Source: an uncultured Bacilli bacterium
GTDB lineage: Bacteria; Bacillota_I; Bacilli_A; RF39; UBA660
Assembly: GCA_947623645.1 (NCBI GenBank)
Contig: CANQHK010000012.1
Coordinates: 1-18,580 of the forward strand
Direction of reading: 5' to 3'
DNA length: 18,580 nucleotides
Positions 1 through 5,329 of this stretch are shown here, piece after piece. The position numbers were made by a program, and so were the translations under genes. The notes beneath the pieces were generated by a model. The model had not been told where the DNA came from and made no database searches. It saw only the letters and a program-made list of their open reading frames with translations. Positions within the stretch are counted from its first letter, which is position 1; each line of letters opens with the position of its first letter.

Positions 1-2
1 TT

Positions 3-41
3 ATTATTGTACCAAATGATGGCTTTGGCCGGAAGGCTTAA
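3..41 (+). CDS. Possible C-terminal end of a plus-strand gene entering from the left
   Basis: Frame 3 is open from the window edge and reads IIVPNDGFGRKA before a TAA at 39-41. A hairpin terminator begins right at this stop, which is the arrangement expected at the end of a gene. Only 12 codons are visible, so no product can be named. The bases 21-38 are GC-rich for this window and use codons (GGC, CGG) that are rare in the neighbouring genes. That could mean a non-coding origin or a different history. Frame 1 is also open across this stretch, but it would run straight through the hairpin. Confidence 0.25.
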   Translation: MIVPNDGFGRKA

Positions 42-75
42 TCAACTAGAATTTTCTATTCTAGTTGATTTTTCT
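40..75 (+). terminator. Hairpin terminator at the 3' end of the converging genes
   Basis: A perfect 13-bp inverted repeat (40-52 with 58-70) closes a 5-base loop, TTTCT, and is followed on the plus strand by a T-rich tract. It fits an intrinsic terminator for a plus-strand gene ending at 41. The TAG stop of the minus-strand 971-aa gene (61-63) lies inside the second arm, so the hairpin is shared by the converging transcripts. On the minus strand the bases after the stem are not T-rich, so termination in that direction is less certain. Confidence 0.65.
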
Positions 76-2976
76 TGCTTTCATTGTATTATTATATAAA
101 GTAGCTAAATGATTACAAAAAGTAGTTAATTCTTTTCTTTCTGCTTCTCCAAGTGAATCCAATTGAACTTGTCCTGATTTTATACTTTCATATAAATTAG
201 AACCAAATTCTATATTTTTTAAATATGCATTAACAGACCTGTTATTTGATCCAAATGAAGCTTTCATTAAATCCGAAAACACTATTACTTTTTTACTTGT
301 TGTTGATGCTTTTTTTAATACTGGAGATACCATTGAACTTTCAAAGTTAAATCCTTGAAAATCAGGGTGTAATATTTCAAAACAAGAATAAATTTTTCCA
401 ACAGTAGGAATATTATTTTTTATAAATACATCTTCGATTTTGTTTAAACTTTCTAAAGGATTCTTTGATTTTAATATTTGTGTAGCAAGTTCTTTTCGAA
501 ACGTAAATATTTCGCTTGAATTTGATAGTGATAATCTTGATAATACTTCTGAAACATATTCTATTTTTTCTACATCAATATTCGTTCCAAATTCCATAAC
601 ATATTCTTTAAATGCTTTTTGAAGTTCAACATCTTGTATTTTAGAATATGCTGATATAACTTTCATACGATTATCGTTTGCAGTTTTAAAATTTTCAGAA
701 TCATTAAATAGTGGAATAATCCAAGACATATTTTCTGAAAAAGCACATGCTATATTTGTATTTTCAAATATATTTAATAATTCAGGATTATCATTAAAAT
801 CTTTTAATGTAAATTCTCTATTATAAAACTTATCTTTCATTTTTTGTGGAACATTTGAACCTAAGAATAAAGTTGGATTATTATTTTTGAAATGACTAGG
901 AATATTTTCATCGTATTTCATTTTTCCATCAATAATATTTTGTAATATTGTTTTATCTAATTCATCAAGAAAACCATCTTGAGTAAACTCAGGATTATAT
1001 AAAAAGTTTTTCAGTTTATTTTCTTCAAATATTTGCTCTATATATTTTCCATATAAAAGCATAACATCTAAAGCATCTTTTTCACCAAAAGTTTCTTTGA
1101 GTGCATTAACAAAATTTATTTGATGATATTTTCTTCTATAACCAAAAGAACCTGAAGAGCTTATTTCATTAGTTGAATTTTTAGGCATCATACCAACAGG
1201 CATATATTTGAATAAAACTTCTAAATCTACGCCATTCAAATAATCTCTATAAGCTGGATTTGATAAGATAAATGTCGATGAAATAGTTCTACTATAAAAA
1301 GCTTCTTGTAATTCTTGTGGTGCATTTTTATCTAAAAATATAGATGGATATTGTTTTATCAAACTTTTAGAAATTTGAGTAGGGTAGGTTAATCTTTTTT
1401 CAATAATTAATTTCCGAAGAAATTCATTTATCTTATTTTGAATTTGACTTAAATTGTCTTCCGTAGAGATATTTATTCCTTCCATATTGAGTGATCTATT
1501 CTGAATAATCTCTAAAGCATCTCCATATTCTGTAATAAAATTTATAATATCATGGAAACTTACTTTGTTGCTAAGAAATTCATAAATATTTACCAAGTTT
1601 ATTTGTTTATTCCTGTTTTCAACCTCTAGGCCTAATGCTTTAAAACATGAACTTAAATTTTTCCCGTTTAAATATTCGATGTATTCTGGATGTTCTATAA
1701 GCAGTTGAGGAGTGATGGACTTTGTATAAAAATGTTTTTGTAATTCTTCTGGTGCTTCTTCGGATATAAATAGTTCTGGATTTTTAACTCTAAATTCTCC
1801 TGTTATTTTTCTATAATCAGGGGCTTTGTCTACAAAATGAGAATTGCTTGGGCCAAGAACAATTATATTTTTCATAATCTTGTAGAATTGATTCTTCGTA
1901 TAATGGCCATCTGTATAATGTTCATTTTTATCTTCAAAACTTCCATATTTTAAGTACATATCATACATTAATTTTAATACTTCACAATTATTATTTGTAA
2001 AAAAATGACCACATTCATTATCGAAATCCACAACATTTTTTAACCCATATTTTCCAATAAAATATAATACGTTATCATCGAATAATTGTGTAATTGGAAT
2101 GGGGATATTAAAAATATAGTCTTGTGGTAGTGTTTTTAATTCTTCTATTAACATCGTAGAAGCACCTAATTGATTTAAATAATCTTCTATCGATGAATAT
2201 TTAAAAATTTCTTTATATTCTTCGTTTGTTAGTTGAATAGGTGGTCTATTATCTCCGGGGTCTCTATGTGTATTATTCAATATATCATCGGTAAACTGTT
2301 GGATTATTTTTTTCTTTTCTTCTTCTTTTGAAAGAGTTGTAATCGTACTAATCCATGTATAAATATCCTTATTATAAGGCATTAAAGATGCTAGATTACC
2401 ATAATTCAACGTAAATTCTTTTAATGTATGATCAGTGATATGATTTTTATTTGCTTCATCTTTTAATAGACAATAACTTAAATCTTTGCTTTTAAATAAA
2501 TCCCAATGATTTATTATTTCTTTTAAATCAATTTCACCGTTATTAAATCTCTTTATAATATTTTTTAAATTTTCGTCATTTGTTTGAGTAATATCTAATA
2601 ATCTATCAGAATATACTTCTTGCATTTTAGGAGGATAATCACTTGGTTTTAATCGATCTTTTACGAGTTCGTATAAAGTGGCATTGATATTTTCAGTTTG
2701 TGGATCAATTGACATTAATAAATTTCTAAAGTTAATACGATAATAGTCTTCTTTTTTTATTAATTCCCAATCCAGTTCTTTACACTTATGAATTCCAAAC
2801 CTTTCAACAATTTTTCTATCATATTCACGAATACATGAAATGGGTATTTTATCCTCTAAATCATATTTTATAAAATCAGTAAAAGAAAGGGTGCAGTAAT
2901 AAATGTTCTTTAATATATTTTTAGGAACTCTTAATCTTTTTCCAAATATTTGGTTTCTTTTATATTTATAATACAT
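61..2976 (-). CDS. Large repeat-containing protein of unknown function (971 aa)
   Basis: I do not recognise this protein as a named family. There is no signal peptide or clear membrane segment, so it is probably cytoplasmic. It contains a repeated module: residues 398-447, 541-590 and 698-747 align on the pattern P-x-LF-x4-aP-x-elq-x2-FY-x-R-x-(I/F)T-x4-nPe-x4-(L/F)-x3-nl-x2-(C/L)F. Examples are ELFISEEAPEELQKHFY, SIFLDKNAPQELQEAFY and TLFLGSNVPQKMKDKFY. The segments between also match (QINLVN/QINFVN, then a YG motif), giving a unit of about 150 aa. A weaker copy may lie near residues 114-170. The C-terminal 80 residues differ. An AAGGTGA ribosome binding site (2983-2989) sits 6 bases before the ATG. 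The gene is transcribed away from the regulators at 3334 onward and may be regulated with them through the shared 357-base gap. An extended structural or scaffold role is only a guess. Confidence 0.85.
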   Translation of the reverse strand: MYYKYKRNQIFGKRLRVPKNILKNIYYCTLSFTDFIKYDLEDKIPISCIREYDRKIVERFGIHKCKELDWELIKKEDYYRINFRNLLMSIDPQTENINATLYELVKDRLKPSDYPPKMQEVYSDRLLDITQTNDENLKNIIKRFNNGEIDLKEIINHWDLFKSKDLSYCLLKDEANKNHITDHTLKEFTLNYGNLASLMPYNKDIYTWISTITTLSKEEEKKKIIQQFTDDILNNTHRDPGDNRPPIQLTNEEYKEIFKYSSIEDYLNQLGASTMLIEELKTLPQDYIFNIPIPITQLFDDNVLYFIGKYGLKNVVDFDNECGHFFTNNNCEVLKLMYDMYLKYGSFEDKNEHYTDGHYTKNQFYKIMKNIIVLGPSNSHFVDKAPDYRKITGEFRVKNPELFISEEAPEELQKHFYTKSITPQLLIEHPEYIEYLNGKNLSSCFKALGLEVENRNKQINLVNIYEFLSNKVSFHDIINFITEYGDALEIIQNRSLNMEGINISTEDNLSQIQNKINEFLRKLIIEKRLTYPTQISKSLIKQYPSIFLDKNAPQELQEAFYSRTISSTFILSNPAYRDYLNGVDLEVLFKYMPVGMMPKNSTNEISSSGSFGYRRKYHQINFVNALKETFGEKDALDVMLLYGKYIEQIFEENKLKNFLYNPEFTQDGFLDELDKTILQNIIDGKMKYDENIPSHFKNNNPTLFLGSNVPQKMKDKFYNREFTLKDFNDNPELLNIFENTNIACAFSENMSWIIPLFNDSENFKTANDNRMKVISAYSKIQDVELQKAFKEYVMEFGTNIDVEKIEYVSEVLSRLSLSNSSEIFTFRKELATQILKSKNPLESLNKIEDVFIKNNIPTVGKIYSCFEILHPDFQGFNFESSMVSPVLKKASTTSKKVIVFSDLMKASFGSNNRSVNAYLKNIEFGSNLYESIKSGQVQLDSLGEAERKELTTFCNHLATLYNNTMKARKIN

Positions 2977-2997
2977 TTACGATCACCTTATACTTCC

Positions 2998-3026
2998 ATT
3001 TTATCACATTGTTTCTTAGATGGATA
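2998..3026 (-). promoter_or_regulatory. Candidate promoter of the 971-aa gene, with overlapping inverted repeat
   Basis: Read on the minus strand there is an extended -10, TGA-TAAAAT (TAAAAT at 2998-3003), with a weak -35, TATCCA (3021-3026), 17 bases upstream. Transcription would begin close to 2991, just before the ribosome binding site at 2983-2989. The inverted repeat GATGGA/TCCATC (3019-3024 and 3042-3047) overlaps the -35 and could be an operator. The same TGATAAAATG string precedes the gene at 5330, which supports it as a real promoter type here. Confidence 0.35.
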
Positions 3027-3200
3027 GTGGTTTTCCTATTTTCCATCAATAAAAACATTTGCATTAAAATTACGATTTATTGCCTTATTATTTTCTTTTC
3101 TTTAAAATTCTCTTTTTAATTTTGCACTGTAACATCCTACATCTTTCCTATTTTTGAAACATACAGTAAATAAATCCTATCAATAAAATTTTCAAGGATT

Positions 3201-3237
3201 GACAAGTAGAAAAAATTTTCTTATTTGTCTTTTTTTT
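3201..3237 (+). terminator. Terminator-like hairpin with T8 run, no gene upstream
   Basis: GACAA at 3201-3205 pairs with TTGTC at 3225-3229. The stem continues through G-U pairs and one bulge, and eight T residues follow (3230-3237). This looks like a plus-strand intrinsic terminator, yet no plus-strand gene lies between 2977 and 3201. It may end a small RNA or an upstream-initiated leader of the XRE gene. A consensus -35 word, TTGACA (3199-3204), overlaps its left arm, but only a poor -10 (TATTTG) stands 17 bases downstream. Confidence 0.45.
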
Positions 3238-3261
3238 ATGAAAGTCTACTAACAATCTTTT

Positions 3262-3276
3262 AAAATAACGTATTTT
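3262..3276. promoter_or_regulatory. Operator-like palindrome, site A
   Basis: AAAATA-ACG-TATTTT is a perfect inverted repeat with a 3-base centre, 58 bases before the first XRE gene. Related sequences occur upstream of the next two genes (sites B and C). A dimeric XRE repressor binding its own promoter would be the usual reading. The AT-rich background makes chance matches possible. Confidence 0.35.
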
Positions 3277-3282
3277 CCTATA

Positions 3283-3292
3283 TTGTTAACAA
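3283..3292. promoter_or_regulatory. Palindrome TTGTTAACAA before the XRE gene
   Basis: A perfect 10-bp palindrome lies 41 bases before the start of the first XRE gene. It overlaps a possible -10 hexamer, TATATT (3279-3284), for which I see no good -35. It may be a second operator or part of the promoter. Confidence 0.25.
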
Positions 3293-3333
3293 ATTATTTT
3301 TAGAACTGGGAAAATAAAAGTAGGTGAAGTAGT

Positions 3334-3798
3334 ATGTATACCGAAAATACAATATTTAGAAAGCTTGCAGATATCCGGGAAGATTTAGATATGACCCAAA
3401 AAACACTTGCTGATAAGATGAATGTTCGACAGGGAGTTTATTCTAGGTGGGAATCTGGAAAAGAAATTATTCCTCTTCGAAGATTAAATCAATTTTGTAA
3501 TATTACAGGATATAGTATGGATTATGTACTGTGTCTTACGAATTATAAACAAAAAACAAAACCGGTAAAAAAGCTCGATTTAAAAAAGTGTGGTGCTCGT
3601 CTTAAAGATTGGAGAATTCGCTCGGGTATTACACAACGCGAACTAGCCGATTATTTAAATACTTCCCAATCGACGATTAGTGCTTATGAAGTAGGAAAAG
3701 TTTTAATTCTTACTGCTTTTGCTTATCAGATTGCTCGAAAATATAATGTATCTTTGGACTTTCTTTGCGGTAGGTGGGAACAAGAGAAAATACAATAA
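3334..3798 (+). CDS. Double-domain XRE/Cro-CI helix-turn-helix regulator
   Basis: A 154-aa DNA-binding protein with two complete XRE (HTH_3) domains. The first is at about residues 8-68, with the helix-turn-helix around MTQKTLADKMNVRQGVYSRWE. The second is at about 86-147, with ITQRELADYLNTSQSTISAYE. Each ends in a matching tail (SMDYVLCLTN and SLDFLCGR). Most XRE regulators of this size have one domain plus a sensor, so two domains and no sensor is less common. It is probably a transcriptional repressor working as an intramolecular pseudo-dimer. AGGTGA (3322-3327) is 6 bases before the ATG. A close paralogue follows 69 bases downstream. Likely autoregulated through palindromes at 3262-3292, which is inference. 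Confidence 0.88.
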   Translation: MYTENTIFRKLADIREDLDMTQKTLADKMNVRQGVYSRWESGKEIIPLRRLNQFCNITGYSMDYVLCLTNYKQKTKPVKKLDLKKCGARLKDWRIRSGITQRELADYLNTSQSTISAYEVGKVLILTAFAYQIARKYNVSLDFLCGRWEQEKIQ

Positions 3799-3811
3799 TA
3801 TCGTATTTTGG
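3797..3811. promoter_or_regulatory. Operator-like palindrome, site B
   Basis: AATA-TCG-TATT with partly matching flanks (ending TTTTGG) starts at the stop codon of the first XRE gene, about 57 bases before the second. It shares the CGTATTTT core with site A. The 69-base gap between the two XRE genes holds no other clear signal. I found no convincing -35/-10 pair there, so the two XRE genes may be co-transcribed. Confidence 0.3.
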
Positions 3812-3867
3812 AATAGTTTTTAACATATTATTGCTGTTTTTTGAAAAAATAGTGATAGGTGGTCGGA

Positions 3868-4353
3868 ATGGAAAAAGATAAAATTTATAAGCGATTGAAG
3901 GATATCCGAGAGGATTTGGATTATAAACAAGAAGATATTGCTTTTCAATTAGGAGTTTGTGCAAATACTTATTCTAAATGGGAAAAAGAAGTTGATATTA
4001 TGCCCCTTGATCGATTGAATCAGTTTGCCAATCTTACGAATTGTTCGATGGATTATATTGCAGGTTTTACCAATAAGAAATCTCCAAGCAAAAATATTGC
4101 TCAATTAAATTTTCAGGAAGTTGGAAAACGTCTTCGAGAGTTCCGAAAGAAAGATGGGAAAACGGAGAAAGAAATTGCTGAACTTTTAGGAACAACTCAA
4201 TCGACAGTTAGTAGTTACGAAAATGGGAAAACGCTCATTTTAAGTATTTTTGCTTATACCCTTGCAAAACATTATCAAATTTCTTTGGATTTTGTTTGTG
4301 GAAGAAAAGAAACTCCAGAAATTGATATCGAAAATGATATCGAAAATGATTGA
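3868..4353 (+). CDS. Second double-domain XRE/Cro-CI regulator
   Basis: A 161-aa paralogue of the preceding gene, with the same two-XRE layout. Domain one (about residues 5-66) contains YKQEDIAFQLGVCANTYSKWE and the tail SMDYIAGFTN. Domain two (about 81-148) contains KTEKEIAELLGTTQSTVSSYE and the tail SLDFVCGR. I chose the ATG at 3868 because AGGTGG (3857-3862) is 5 bases upstream. The frame also has a GTG at 3859, but that would sit inside the ribosome binding site. The protein ends in an acidic tail (IDIENDIEND) made by a 12-base tandem repeat and not found in the paralogue. The pair probably arose by gene duplication after an earlier domain duplication. They may regulate each other, the radical SAM gene or the divergent gene. 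Confidence 0.88.
   Translation: MEKDKIYKRLKDIREDLDYKQEDIAFQLGVCANTYSKWEKEVDIMPLDRLNQFANLTNCSMDYIAGFTNKKSPSKNIAQLNFQEVGKRLREFRKKDGKTEKEIAELLGTTQSTVSSYENGKTLILSIFAYTLAKHYQISLDFVCGRKETPEIDIENDIEND
4324..4350 (+). repeat. 12-base tandem repeat encoding an acidic tail
   Basis: Two perfect copies of GATATCGAAAAT (4324-4335 and 4336-4347) plus GAT encode DIENDIEND at the C-terminus of the second XRE regulator. The unit is a multiple of three, so slippage would change tail length without changing frame. The paralogous regulator lacks it. Confidence 0.8.
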
Positions 4354-4378
4354 CAAATTAAAAAAAGTATCGTATATT
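4350..4378 (+). promoter_or_regulatory. Near-consensus sigma-A promoter for the radical SAM gene
   Basis: A perfect TTGACA (4350-4355) is followed after exactly 17 bases by TATATT (4373-4378, five of six to consensus). The -35 overlaps the TGA stop of the second XRE gene. The start of transcription would be near 4385, giving a leader of about 75 bases before the TTG start codon at 4460. The -10 overlaps the operator-like site C, so an XRE protein bound there would block RNA polymerase. Confidence 0.7.
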
Positions 4379-4379
4379 T
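4363..4379. promoter_or_regulatory. Operator-like palindrome, site C
   Basis: The sequence around GTATCGTATATTT is an imperfect palindrome centred on TCG, resembling sites A and B (shared core CGTAT followed by T-rich sequence). It coincides with the -10 of the promoter above. It is weaker than site A as an inverted repeat. Confidence 0.3.
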
Positions 4380-4395
4380 GAAGAACGCAAGAAAT

Positions 4396-4436
4396 AAAAT
4401 AGAAGTATCCAAAAAAATTGTGCTTCTATTTTTTTT
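4396..4436 (+). terminator. Hairpin terminator between the radical SAM promoter and its ribosome binding site
   Basis: AAAATAGAAG (4396-4405) pairs with CTTCTATTTT (4423-4432), 10 perfect pairs with possible extra closing pairs, and is followed by more T residues. It lies 42 bases after the second XRE gene and so can end that transcript. It also lies downstream of the promoter at 4350-4378, within the leader of the radical SAM gene. Transcripts from that promoter must read through it, so it may act as an attenuator. Confidence 0.7.
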
Positions 4437-4443
4437 GTTAATG

Positions 4444-4454
4444 AAGGAGATGAT
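4444..4454 (+). promoter_or_regulatory. Ribosome binding site that sets a TTG start
   Basis: AAGGAGATGAT is a near-ideal Shine-Dalgarno sequence placed 5 to 9 bases before TTG at 4460-4462. No in-frame ATG lies close by. The following residues NKLYFQITGKC match the usual beginning of a radical SAM domain, so TTG is the start. Confidence 0.75.
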
Positions 4455-4459
4455 ATAAA

Positions 4460-5278
4460 TTGAACAAGCTTTATTTTCAAATTACAGGGAAGTGCAATAT
4501 GAATTGTGCTTTTTGTTCGGATAGTGTTTCTTATGAAAAGGAACAACCTTTAGAAGAAATAGAAAAGGTTATTGATGTTCTTAACGATGCGGGTGTCGGG
4601 GAGATTCAGATAACAGGAGGAGAACCGCTTTTATATCCACGTCTGTTAGAGGTTCTTATTTCTTTAAAAAATCATGGGTGGAGAGTTGTTTTATCAACGA
4701 ACGGAACTCTTTTAGAAGAAAAAAAGGAAATTTTACCGTATATTGATGAAATTATTTTACCTCTCGATTCTTTTCAAAAAGAAACTTTAGAAATTATGGG
4801 AAGAGGGGAGAACCAATTTTTACAAATTGTAAAAAATATTGTATTTCTTCAAGAATATCCACATATTCAAATAGATATTAGTACGGTTTTAACTTCTCTT
4901 AATGTAAAAGAAATCGATGATTTATCGAAAACGTTGCAACTTTTACCCTTTGAAAAATGGCAAATTCATCAGTTTTTACCCCAGGGAATGGGGAAAAGAA
5001 ATATTCAAACTTTTTTATTAGATGATCGTATTTTTACAAAAGCAATAGATCAACTTGTGGAAAGTGAAATTTATGAAAAAATTATTCCTGTTCCTGTTTC
5101 TAAAAAAATTCAAACCGATTGGACAATTACTCCGAGTTTAAATTTAATCCGTCTAAAAGATGAAGAGATTGAACTTTATGGAGAAATTTTGAAAATTCCG
5201 GTAAAAGATTTAGAAATTTTATTTGAGTATCCTAAAATATATCGGAAACAGTTTTCTATGAGAACCAACCAAAATTAG
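4460..5278 (+). CDS. Radical SAM protein, no auxiliary cluster domain
   Basis: A 272-aa protein with the radical SAM cluster motif CNMNCAFC (Cys12, Cys16, Cys19), which would bind a [4Fe-4S] cluster and cleave S-adenosylmethionine. The GGE motif follows at ITGGEP (residues 51-56), and STNG marks the next strand of the barrel. There is no further cysteine after Cys19, so SPASM or twitch auxiliary clusters are absent, which argues against the common peptide-maturase subclass. The C-terminal half has a PQGMGKRN segment reminiscent of MoaA-like folds, but the substrate cannot be told. It starts with TTG. It has its own promoter and leader terminator upstream and a terminator at its end, so it is a single-gene unit beside two XRE regulators. 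No short precursor-peptide gene was found next to it. Confidence 0.88.
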   Translation: MNKLYFQITGKCNMNCAFCSDSVSYEKEQPLEEIEKVIDVLNDAGVGEIQITGGEPLLYPRLLEVLISLKNHGWRVVLSTNGTLLEEKKEILPYIDEIILPLDSFQKETLEIMGRGENQFLQIVKNIVFLQEYPHIQIDISTVLTSLNVKEIDDLSKTLQLLPFEKWQIHQFLPQGMGKRNIQTFLLDDRIFTKAIDQLVESEIYEKIIPVPVSKKIQTDWTITPSLNLIRLKDEEIELYGEILKIPVKDLEILFEYPKIYRKQFSMRTNQN

Positions 5279-5290
5279 GTTGGTTTTTCT
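5261..5290 (+). terminator. Intrinsic terminator of the radical SAM gene
   Basis: AACCAACC (5263-5270) pairs with GGTTGGTT (5278-5285) around a 7-base loop, extendable to 10 pairs at its base, with a T tract after it. The TAG stop (5276-5278) is in the loop and first arm base, so termination and the end of translation coincide. Confidence 0.8.
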
Positions 5291-5308
5291 ATGGAAGTAT
5301 GATAAAAT
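5280..5308 (+). promoter_or_regulatory. Candidate promoter for the ligase-like gene
   Basis: TTGGTT (5280-5285) stands 17 bases before an extended -10, TGA-TAAAAT (TAAAAT at 5303-5308). A TATGAT reading at 5298-5303 is an alternative. It overlaps the arm of the preceding terminator, so a new transcript would begin right where the radical SAM transcript ends. The same TGATAAAATG occurs before the minus-strand 971-aa gene. Confidence 0.4.
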
Positions 5309-5329
5309 GAATTTAGGAAGAGTGGTAAA

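Larger units (their letters stand above)
2977..3333. other. Divergent intergenic regulatory region (357 bases)
   Basis: No gene is supportable here. The gap separates the minus-strand 971-aa gene from the plus-strand XRE gene. It is very AT-rich and holds the ribosome binding site and candidate promoter of the minus gene, an interrupted inverted repeat at 3019-3047, a terminator-like hairpin at 3201-3237, a 15-base palindrome at 3262-3276, and a 10-base palindrome at 3283-3292 shortly before the XRE gene. The stretch 3050-3195 shows nothing I can interpret except a weak CGA-centred palindrome near 3066-3079. Confidence 0.6.

Noticed and set aside
1..14. Possible 3' end of a tRNA (ends in ACCA)
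   Set aside because: The preceding bases are almost all A/T, which does not suit an acceptor stem, and the T arm would be outside the window.
440..622. Plus-strand open frame inside the 971-aa gene
   Set aside because: It lies fully antisense to a long gene with repeats and a good ribosome binding site, and has no ribosome binding site of its own.
3020..3052. Ten-codon plus-strand frame in the divergent gap, considered as a precursor peptide
   Set aside because: No ribosome binding site and no match to a leader-core pattern. The radical SAM protein is more than 1 kb away and lacks a SPASM domain.
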